NCBI GenBank assembly: GCA_019422065.1 | Contig: JAHZEA010000002.1 | Coordinates: 183,869-201,827, forward strand | Direction of reading: 5' to 3' | Source of the DNA: Lachnospiraceae bacterium | Lineage (GTDB): Bacteria; Bacillota; Clostridia; Lachnospirales; Anaerotignaceae | Length of the DNA: 17,959 nucleotides | Shown: positions 6,722 to 13,259 of the stretch, in pieces | How the letters are laid out: every line of letters starts with the position of its first letter | How positions within the stretch are numbered: the stretch's first letter is position 1 | The notes under the pieces: generated by a model | Told to the model about the DNA's origin: nothing | Database searches by the model: none | Seen by the model: only the letters and a program-made list of their open reading frames with translations | Made by a program: the position numbers and the translations under genes

Positions 6722-8083
6722 ATGGAAAGGGAAAAACTCGGTTCAAGGCTTGGGTTCCTGCTTTTAAGCGCCGGCTGTGCCATAGGTATAGGAAACGTAT
6801 GGCGTTTTCCTTATATTACAGGCGTATACGGTGGCGGTGCGTTTGTTTTAATTTATTTGTTCTTCCTTGTTGTTATGGGTATGCCTATAATGAGCATGGA
6901 ATTTGCCGTAGGCCGCGCAAGCCAAAAGAGTATAGCAAAATCTTATGTTGCTCTTGAAAAACCGGGGCAGAAATGGCATTATCACAGCTTTTTCGCCATG
7001 GCCGGAAACTACATACTTATGATGTTTTACACAACCGTAGCCGGCTGGATGCTCCACTATTTTTATTTAACACTTAAAGGTAATTTTACAGGTCAAACTA
7101 CCGAACAGGTATCATCAGCATTTTCAACAATGCTTTCACAGCCGGGCGTTATGGCCTTTTGGATGATACTTGTTGTTATAGTAGGCTTTGCTATATGCTC
7201 AGCCGGACTTCAAAGCGGTGTTGAACGTATTACAAAAATAATGATGCTTTCGCTTATAATTATTATGATTATACTGGCTATACACAGTATTGTTATACCT
7301 GGAAGCATTGAAGGTCTTAAATTTTATATTATACCAGACTTTAACAGAATGGTTGAAGTAGGTATTTGGCCTACAATAGTAGCCGCCATGAACCAGTCAT
7401 TCTTTACATTAAGCCTTGGTATAGGTGCTATGGCAATATTCGGCAGTTATATAGGCAAAGACCATGCCCTTTTAGGCGAGTCATTAAGAATTGGTGTTCT
7501 TGATACATTTGTTGCTTTTGTTGCCGGTCTTATTATATTCCCGGCATGCTCTGCTTACGGCATAAGTCCTGACTCAGGTCCAAGCCTTATTTTTGTTACA
7601 CTGCCTAATGTATTTAACTCAATGGCAGGCGGCAGAATTTGGGGTGCTTTATTCTTCTTATTTATGGCTTTTGCCGCATTTTCAACAGTTCTTGCCGTAT
7701 TTGAGAACATTATATCATTCGGTATAGACCTTTTTGGCTGGAGCCGTAAAAAGACAGCTATTATTAATACAGTAGTTGTTATACTTTTAAGCCTTCCTTG
7801 CGTTTTAGGCTATAACTTATGGTCATCATTCCAGCCTTTAGGCCCAGGTACTGCGGTACTTGATTTGGAAGACTTCCTTGTAAGCAATCTCCTTCTGCCT
7901 TTAGGCTCACTTATATACCTTGTATTCTGCGTAAGCCGCTACGGCTGGGGCTGGGATAACTACATTAAGGAAGTTAATACAGGCGAAGGTGTTAAAATGC
8001 CTAAATGCTTAAGATTTTATTGTACTTATATACTTCCTATATTTATACTTGTTGTATTCCTTCAGGGAATATTTAAGTTCTAA
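6722..8083 (+). CDS. Sodium-dependent amino-acid symporter, NSS (SNF) family
   Basis: The 453-residue integral membrane protein belongs to the LeuT/MhsT/TnaT group, which couples sodium influx to amino-acid uptake. The first helix has the family signature AGCAIGIGNVWRFPY (17-31), with the unwound GIGN stretch that contacts sodium and substrate. TM2 follows with GGGAFVLIYLFFLVVMGMPIM and the rest is a run of hydrophobic segments, about 11 in all. The length matches short bacterial NSS proteins. The chosen ATG has AAAGGAGAGG ending 8 bases before it. An in-frame ATG at 6659 would add 21 polar residues and lies at the end of the leader terminator, so it is unlikely. Substrate unknown; bacterial relatives carry hydrophobic or aromatic amino acids. 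The neighbouring cyclodeaminase-family gene suggests an amino acid. Confidence 0.93.
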   Translation: MEREKLGSRLGFLLLSAGCAIGIGNVWRFPYITGVYGGGAFVLIYLFFLVVMGMPIMSMEFAVGRASQKSIAKSYVALEKPGQKWHYHSFFAMAGNYILMMFYTTVAGWMLHYFYLTLKGNFTGQTTEQVSSAFSTMLSQPGVMAFWMILVVIVGFAICSAGLQSGVERITKIMMLSLIIIMIILAIHSIVIPGSIEGLKFYIIPDFNRMVEVGIWPTIVAAMNQSFFTLSLGIGAMAIFGSYIGKDHALLGESLRIGVLDTFVAFVAGLIIFPACSAYGISPDSGPSLIFVTLPNVFNSMAGGRIWGALFFLFMAFAAFSTVLAVFENIISFGIDLFGWSRKKTAIINTVVVILLSLPCVLGYNLWSSFQPLGPGTAVLDLEDFLVSNLLLPLGSLIYLVFCVSRYGWGWDNYIKEVNTGEGVKMPKCLRFYCTYILPIFILVVFLQGIFKF

Positions 8084-8115
8084 AAAATTATAAAAGTTAT
8101 AAAAACTTTAAAAAT

Positions 8116-8147
8116 AAAAATGGCGTTTAATAACGCCATTTTTTTAT
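8116..8147. terminator. Bidirectional terminator after the NSS symporter
   Basis: A perfect 12-bp stem (8116-8127 with 8132-8143) has a TAAT loop, with A-tracts on the left and a T run on the right. It sits between convergent genes: the symporter gene on the plus strand and the GntR genes on the minus strand. The remaining ~150 bases to 8300 are very A+T-rich and show nothing else. Confidence 0.85.
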
Positions 8148-8299
8148 TTAATAATTACAGTAACAGTCAGGTTTTAATTGTGATTAAACTAAAATTAAAC
8201 TCGTATTTTAATTATAAAAATTCATTAATTTCAATACCAAATTTACATAACATCAAATATAATAATTGTGACAAAATAATTATAATTACTTAAAAATAT

Positions 8300-8989
8300 T
8301 TATTTCAAGTTCATTATTTTCATTGCATTGTATACATGAATTTTGGAGTATACTTCTGCGCCAACATAGTCTTTATCCTTAATAGCATTTTTGATTTTCT
8401 CATGATAAATAACCGCATTTTCTCTAAAAGCCTGTATAACGCTTTCGTCTTTTATAGAGTGGCTTATAATTGTTATTGATTGATGAAGAAGTGGTGTTAA
8501 CTGCTCGAATATTTTATTATGTGAGGCCGCCGCTAATGCTTCATGGAATTTAGCGTCGTATTCATAAAACTTTTCAAGATTAGACGCTGAAATACGGCAT
8601 TGCTCCTCATAATAACATATCTTTTCAAACTCATCTTCCGTCATTAAATCAATGGCGCTTTTAACCAAAGCCGGCTCAAGTATAAGCCTTATTTTAAGCG
8701 AGTCACGTAAGTCCTGTTTTTTATCGCTTAAATATATCATGTCAAACAAATTAGATGCCATACCAGGATTTTCTTTTACAAAAGTACCCACTCCCCGGCG
8801 TATTTCCAATATATTTCCAGCAATAAGTATTTTAACCGCCTCTCTTATAGATGTACGGCTCACTTGCAGTATTTCGGAAAGTCCCGATTCGTTAGGCAGT
8901 CTTTCACCCGGTTTATATATTTTATCATCTAATATCATACGCTTTAGTTTTTCGGCTGTTTCCTCAGCAAGCGAAATATATTTGCTCAA
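8300..8989 (-). CDS. FadR-type GntR regulator (FCD domain), copy 1
   Basis: This is a GntR-family repressor of about 229 residues. The winged helix includes GERLPNESGLSEILQVSRTSIREAVKILI and ends in RRGVGTFV. The C-terminal FCD domain, an all-helical ligand pocket that usually holds a metal, shows the D-x3-H motif (DAKFH) and later histidines (YHEKI, KIHVYN). FCD regulators sense small carboxylates such as lactate, pyruvate or sugar acids. For the start, a strong promoter has its -10 box at 9025-9020, so an ATG at 9028 is excluded. GGAAGGA touches the ATG at 8998 but is 9 bases from the TTG at 8989. Aligning the N-terminus with copy 2 (SKYISLAEETAEKL against DGYVTVSKEAADKI) also supports 8989; ATG 8998 remains possible. 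Confidence 0.88.
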   Translation of the reverse strand: MSKYISLAEETAEKLKRMILDDKIYKPGERLPNESGLSEILQVSRTSIREAVKILIAGNILEIRRGVGTFVKENPGMASNLFDMIYLSDKKQDLRDSLKIRLILEPALVKSAIDLMTEDEFEKICYYEEQCRISASNLEKFYEYDAKFHEALAAASHNKIFEQLTPLLHQSITIISHSIKDESVIQAFRENAVIYHEKIKNAIKDKDYVGAEVYSKIHVYNAMKIMNLK

Positions 8990-9019
8990 ATTATTCATTC
9001 CTTCCAAATTTTTACAATT

Positions 9020-9048
9020 ATTATACATCGTGAAATGTATTATTTCAA
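9020..9048 (-). promoter_or_regulatory. Promoter of GntR copy 1 with a palindrome in its spacer
   Basis: On the minus strand TTGAAA (9048-9043), a 17-base spacer and TATAAT (9025-9020) with a TG extension make a near-consensus promoter. The spacer and the first base of the -10 region carry ATACAT-N6-ATGTAT (9023-9040), an ideal place for a repressor. Autoregulation by this GntR protein or its paralogue is the obvious guess. Confidence 0.6.
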
Positions 9049-9140
9049 CATTTTACTTGCTGTATAGGCGCCAATGTAAAACAATGCTCATTTTAAAACA
9101 AAAAGCGTTATTTTTTTGTATTAACTCACATCACTTTCAT

Positions 9141-9875
9141 TCACAAATCGGCAAGTTTCGGCTTTACGGCAATTAAATCATTGAATATCCTCAATGAATT
9201 GTAAATATGTGTTTCCATTGAAATTCTTACTCCAAGGGCATCTCTTTTAATAAAATTTTCCAAAATTCTATTATGATAAATAACAGCGTTTTCGTTCAGC
9301 TGTTGAATTACATAATCGGCCTCTTTTTTGCTTAAATTTTTAGCCCCTTCAGTGCTGGCTATTGATACATAAAAGTACGGCAAAAGCTCCTCAAATATTC
9401 TGTTTTTAGAAAGGCGTGCTATAGCCGCATGGAAATTTTTATCTTCTTCAGTATAGTCTTCGTTATTTAATATCTTAATGCGGCATTCTTCCTCAAGCTT
9501 TTTCAAAAGCTCAATGTCTTCATCTTTAACATACTCCATTGACTGAAACGCCATTTCCGGCTCTAATATAAGCCTAAGCTCAAAAGAATTTTTAACCATA
9601 GCCATATTTTTTACAGGATAAAAAACATTAAATATACTTTCAGCCTCCCTATCAAAATCACATACAAAAGTTCCTGTACCCCTTTTTATATATAAAATTT
9701 TATTGGCAATAAGTATTTTAATAGCCTCTCTAAGGCTTGTACGACTTATCCTAAGTTCTTTCATAAGTTCTTTTTCATTAGGCAGTTTGCTTCCCGGAGC
9801 AAAACGCTTTTCTATAAAAATCATATCACGGATTTTATCCGCGGCTTCTTTTGAAACAGTAACATAACCGTCCAT
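9141..9875 (-). CDS. FadR-type GntR regulator (FCD domain), copy 2
   Basis: The product has 244 residues from the ATG at 9875, which has GGGAGG ending 8 bases upstream; an ATG at 9899 would ignore that site. The DNA-binding domain (ELMKELRISRTSLREAIKILIANKILYIKRGTGTFV) is close to that of copy 1, and the FCD domain has the matching D-x3-H (DKNFH) and late histidines (YHNRI, THIYN). The two genes are therefore tandem paralogues that share much of the recognition helix but differ more in the ligand domain. The gene is divergent from the TRAP operon, with 362 bases between the starts, and that gap carries repeated palindromes. It most likely controls the TRAP operon and itself. It ends in TGA. 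Confidence 0.9.
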   Translation of the reverse strand: MDGYVTVSKEAADKIRDMIFIEKRFAPGSKLPNEKELMKELRISRTSLREAIKILIANKILYIKRGTGTFVCDFDREAESIFNVFYPVKNMAMVKNSFELRLILEPEMAFQSMEYVKDEDIELLKKLEEECRIKILNNEDYTEEDKNFHAAIARLSKNRIFEELLPYFYVSIASTEGAKNLSKKEADYVIQQLNENAVIYHNRILENFIKRDALGVRISMETHIYNSLRIFNDLIAVKPKLADL

Positions 9876-9896
9876 AGAAATACCTCCCTTGTGAGA

Positions 9897-9963
9897 CATA
9901 CTATCTATTTCATTAAAGACATCGTATGTATATCAAACAGTTTAGTCTTTAATTCATACTATG
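9897..9963. promoter_or_regulatory. Operator cluster 1 (CATA(G/C)TATG repeats) upstream of GntR copy 2
   Basis: The nine-base palindrome CATA-S-TATG occurs as CATACTATC (9897-9905), CATCGTATG (9920-9928) and a perfect CATACTATG (9955-9963). ATTAAAGAC (9912-9920) and GTCTTTAAT (9945-9953) form a separate 9-bp inverted repeat between the second and third sites. The cluster lies where the GntR copy 2 promoter and 5' leader must be, which suggests autoregulation. Confidence 0.55.
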
Positions 9964-10115
9964 TGTTAATTTTAATACATTGTTAATAATTTATTGCATT
10001 CAACTCATTTATAATAGTATCATACGTCAAAATGACTGTAAACTGTTTATTTTCGACAAAAAATTTATATAAAAATGTTATTTTTTACAAAAATACCCAT
10101 TTTACAAAAAACCGA

Positions 10116-10144
10116 TTGACATAGTATGTGTCCTATGATATTTT
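10116..10144 (+). promoter_or_regulatory. Promoter of the TRAP-racemase operon
   Basis: TTGACA (10116-10121) is followed by a 17-base spacer and TATTTT (10139-10144) with a TG extension (ATGATATTTT). The ~70 bases upstream are rich in A and T runs and could act as an UP element. The predicted start is near 10151, giving a leader of about 87 nt. Confidence 0.65.
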
Positions 10145-10162
10145 AGTCATATACATAGTATC
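10120..10162. promoter_or_regulatory. Operator cluster 2 overlapping the TRAP operon promoter
   Basis: A perfect CATAGTATG (10120-10128) overlaps the last bases of the -35 box and the start of the spacer. CATAGTATC (10154-10162) covers the predicted transcript start. A half-site (CCTATGATA, 10132-10140) lies between them. Binding here would block RNA polymerase, so repression by the adjacent GntR proteins, relieved by a ligand, is expected. Confidence 0.6.
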
Positions 10163-10237
10163 ACCTGTAACAAACGTGTTCATGAGATATTATGTCGTAC
10201 TATTAGGGTAAACCATTATAAAGGGGGATTAAGTTTT

Positions 10238-11314
10238 ATGAAAAAAAGAGTTAGAATTTTGGCCCTTGCCGCATCACTTGTACTTATGGCTTCTTCTTTA
10301 GCCGGCTGCGGCTCATCATCTTCATCATCAGGCGCATCTGCTTCAACTTCAACAGCGGATGGCTCCAATGTTGAAACAGAGGTTCTTTTAGCCTCACATC
10401 CGTTTAATGATACTCACCCTTGGCAGCTCGGCCTTTAGTACCTTGGCGACCTGCTTTATGAAAGAACAGGAGGAAGGTATGATGTTGAAGCTTATCCTTC
10501 CGGTTCCCTTTCAGGCGGCAGTAACCGTTCCATTGTTGAAATGACAGGTACAGGCGCTCTCCAGATTATGATTCACTCAGGCCTTAGCTATCAGGGCTTT
10601 AATGAAAAATACGCTGTATTCTCACTTCCGTTTATGTTCCCAGACAGAGAAACAGGCTTTAAAGTTCTTAATGAAAGCGAAATAGGTCAGGAAGCTATGA
10701 CATGGCTTGAAGACAACGGCTGTATTTCATTTTCTATCTGTGAAAACGGTATGAGATGGCTTACCAACTCAAAACGTAAAGTTGAAACACCAGACGACCT
10801 TAAAGGCCTTAAAATAAGAGTTCCTGAGGCTAACTCACTTGTTGACTCATTCAAGCTTTGGGGCGCTGACCCTACAATACTTAACATGTCCGAGGTTTAC
10901 ACATCAATTCAGCAGGGAACTGTTGACGGTCAGGAAAACCCTGTAGCCGCAATCGATTCAAACAAACTTTATGAAGTTTGCCCATACATTACCGATTGGA
11001 CATACTGCTGGGACCCTGCATTTATAATGTGGAACAAAGCATTTATAGATGGTCTTTCTGCAGAAGACAAAGAAATATTCGTTCAGGCTTCTAAAGATGC
11101 TGCCGAATACATCAATAACCTTATAGAAGAAGACGACGCTGCTAAGATTGAAGGCTTTAAAGAATACGGCTGCGAAATAACAACCCTTACACCAGAACAG
11201 GAAGCCGTATTTAAAGAAATGGCTATGCCGGTTTATGATGAGTACAGAGAAATTCTTGGTGCTGACTTAGTTGATGGATTAATCGAGGCTGTTGAGGCAG
11301 CTCAAAACAGCTGA
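10238..11314 (+). pseudogene. dctP: TRAP transporter substrate-binding lipoprotein DctP, interrupted by in-frame TAG
   Basis: This 358-codon frame encodes the extracytoplasmic solute receptor of a TRAP transporter. It starts with a lipoprotein signal (MKKRVRILALAASLVLMASS, lipobox LAGC, C24) and a Ser-rich linker. It then shows family motifs LKIRVP and MSEVYTSIQQGTVDGQENP. Codon 67 (10436-10438) is TAG, in the context HPWQLGL-stop-YLGDLLYERTGG. The frame is open and DctP-like on both sides, and a single C-to-T change from CAG (Gln) would explain it. No in-frame start with a ribosome site follows closely; the AGGAGG at 10468-10473 leads to ATGs in another frame. A fragment from ATG 10541 would lack the signal. 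Possible readings are a recent nonsense mutation, a sequencing error, or amber read-through. The ribosome site is AAGGGGG before 10238. Confidence 0.85.
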
Positions 11315-11336
11315 TTAAATAAAAACTATATTCTTG

Positions 11337-11364
11337 TCCCGGCGGCTGCAAATTGCCGCTGGGA
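11337..11364 (+). other. Stem-loop between dctP and dctQ
   Basis: A 10-bp G+C-rich stem with one G-U pair (11337-11346 with 11355-11364) and an 8-base loop is followed by TATATTTTA, a weak U-tract. It lies between the dctP stop and the dctQ ribosome binding site. Such hairpins commonly stabilise the binding-protein message and lower expression of the permease. It is probably a partial terminator or 3' stabiliser. Confidence 0.6.
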
Positions 11365-11393
11365 TATATTTTACAAAAATGGAGGGAAAAAGC

Positions 11394-11906
11394 GTGAAAA
11401 ACAATATTTTTATAAAAGCATTTAACCACATTGAAGAAGCTCTCCTTTCGGTAACATTTGTTGTTATGACAGCCATTTGTTTTATACAGGTTTTAACTAG
11501 ATATATTTTTCACTTTTCACTGCCATGGTCTGAAGAAGTACTTAGAGCACTGTTTGTATGGAGTTCATGCCTTGGTATAAGCCTTGGATTTAGAACAAGG
11601 AGCCATCTTGGAGTAGATGCCATAACAAATTTATTTCCTGCCAAATACAAAAAGATATTATCAATACTGTCTTATTTAATAGTTATAGCATTTTGTATAG
11701 TTGTAATTTACTACTCAATAAGCGTTACAAGCTACCAGTACACTACAAACCAAAAGACAATAGCCGTAGGCATGCCTATAGCGTATGTATCGGTATCACT
11801 TATTATAGGGTTTGGTCTGACTATAGTCAGAGTTATACAGGTTATGATTGATGACTTTAAAAACAAAAAACAAGAAGAAGGTCATATTTCCGAAGGCCTG
11901 CTTTAA
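11394..11906 (+). CDS. dctQ: TRAP transporter small permease DctQ
   Basis: The 170-residue protein has four hydrophobic segments at about 16-36, 50-66, 87-110 and 124-148, the topology of the TRAP small membrane subunit. The family signature is visible as LTRYIFHFSLPWSEEVLRAL. It pairs with the large subunit encoded next and is needed for sodium-driven uptake of solute delivered by DctP. I chose GTG 11394 because GGAGGG (11381-11386) ends 7 bases before it; an ATG at 11379 would contain that site, and a TTG at 11334 would precede the stem-loop. The stop is 18 bases before the dctM start. Confidence 0.9.
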   Translation: MKNNIFIKAFNHIEEALLSVTFVVMTAICFIQVLTRYIFHFSLPWSEEVLRALFVWSSCLGISLGFRTRSHLGVDAITNLFPAKYKKILSILSYLIVIAFCIVVIYYSISVTSYQYTTNQKTIAVGMPIAYVSVSLIIGFGLTIVRVIQVMIDDFKNKKQEEGHISEGLL

Positions 11907-11924
11907 TTGAAAGGGGTGCTTTTA

Positions 11925-13223
11925 ATGTCGCAGATGGTACCGATTATTTTAATCACATTTGTTATATTCCTTGTAATAAACGTACCTATAGCCGTTAGCC
12001 TTGGTTTTTCGGCTTTAATATCTATTATAGTTGTCGGCAAACTTCCGCCTACTCTTGTTCCGCAGCTTATATATGCCGCTTCGGACTCATACTCACTTAT
12101 AGCCATTCCGTTTTTCATGCTGGCGGGCTCACTTATGGAAACCGGCGGCCTTTCAAAAAGACTTATAGATTTTGCTGACGAAATAGTAGGCGCCGTTCCA
12201 GGCGGTCTTGGTGTTATAGCCATTATAACAAGTATGTTCTTTGCCGCTATTTCAGGCTCAGGCCCTGCTACTGTTGCAGCTTTAGGCGGTATACTCATAC
12301 CTGCAATGGAAGAAGCTAATTACGACAAACGCTATGCCGCAGCCCTTATGGCTACAGCCGGCGCTATAGGTATTATTATTCCACCAAGTATACCAATGAT
12401 AGTTTATGCCGTTCAGGCTGAAGTTTCTGTAGGAAATATGTTTATGGGCGGTTTTGCACCTGGCTTTATATTCGGCGGTGTACTTATAATACTTAACTAT
12501 ATCATATCCAAAAAACACGGTTATAAAGGCGTTCAGAAAGAACGTAATTTAAAGACTATTTTAAAGGCTTTTAAAAGCGCATTTTTCGCACTGCTTATGC
12601 CGGTTATAATTCTCGGCGGTATTTACGGCGGTGTATTCACACCGACAGAAGCCGCTGGCGTATCTGTTGTTTACGGTTTTGTTGTAGGTGCCTTCTTTTA
12701 CAGAGAGCTTAAATTTAAAGATATACCTCAAATGCTTGTAAAGGCTGCTATAGGCTCAGCTACAGTACTTTTCATTATAATGGGCGCCTCAGCCTTCTCT
12801 TACATAATAGTAAGCCAAGGCGTTCCGGCAGCTCTTGTTAACTTTGTAAGCTCAGCAACAAGCAACAAAATAATAGTTCTTCTGCTTATAAACATACTTC
12901 TGCTTATAGCCGGATGCTTCTTAGACGCAAGCTCAGCTATTATAGTTCTTGTTCCGCTTCTGCTTCCTTTAGCTACAGCAGTAGGCGTAAATCCGCTGCA
13001 CTTTGGCATTATAATGGTTGTAAACCTTGCTATAGGTCTTATTACACCTCCTGTAGGTCTTGACTTATTTGTTGCCTGCAACATAGCTAAAATTAATATA
13101 AGCGAAATTGTAAAGGCATTAATGCCGCTTTTGGTAGCAACACTTATAGCACTTATGATTATTACTTACGTACCGGAAGTATCACTGTTTATACCGCGGC
13201 TTTTCGGCGCAACCGGTGTGTAA
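11925..13223 (+). CDS. dctM: TRAP transporter large permease DctM
   Basis: This 432-residue, strongly hydrophobic protein is the ion-coupled transport subunit of the TRAP system. Conserved stretches include AIPFFMLAGSLMETGGLSKRL, AAISGSGPATVAALGGILIPAM, and GAIGIIIPPSIPMIVYAV, with a matching second half (FTPTEAAGVSVVYG and GLITPPVGLDLFVACNIA). The repeated PP-containing loops are typical of the two helical hairpins of this fold. I chose ATG 11925, with AAGGGG ending 8 bases before it; a TTG at 11907 directly after the dctQ stop overlaps the ribosome site. The gene is intact, which contrasts with the interrupted dctP. TRAP systems carry C4-dicarboxylates, 2-oxo and 2-hydroxy acids, sialic acid or sugar acids. 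Confidence 0.94.
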   Translation: MSQMVPIILITFVIFLVINVPIAVSLGFSALISIIVVGKLPPTLVPQLIYAASDSYSLIAIPFFMLAGSLMETGGLSKRLIDFADEIVGAVPGGLGVIAIITSMFFAAISGSGPATVAALGGILIPAMEEANYDKRYAAALMATAGAIGIIIPPSIPMIVYAVQAEVSVGNMFMGGFAPGFIFGGVLIILNYIISKKHGYKGVQKERNLKTILKAFKSAFFALLMPVIILGGIYGGVFTPTEAAGVSVVYGFVVGAFFYRELKFKDIPQMLVKAAIGSATVLFIIMGASAFSYIIVSQGVPAALVNFVSSATSNKIIVLLLINILLLIAGCFLDASSAIIVLVPLLLPLATAVGVNPLHFGIIMVVNLAIGLITPPVGLDLFVACNIAKINISEIVKALMPLLVATLIALMIITYVPEVSLFIPRLFGATGV

Positions 13224-13259
13224 CAATTAATTAGGGAAGGATGAAAGGAGGCAAAATAA

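Noticed and set aside
8990..9028. ATG at 9028 as the start of GntR copy 1
   Set aside because: It lies upstream of the -10 box (9020-9025) of the gene's own promoter and has no ribosome binding site.
10468..10484. AGGAGG followed by ATG codons inside dctP as a restart site after the TAG
   Set aside because: The ATGs at 10479 and 10482 are in a different frame from dctP, and the AGGAGG encodes part of the conserved TGGRY stretch. Translation from there would not give DctP.
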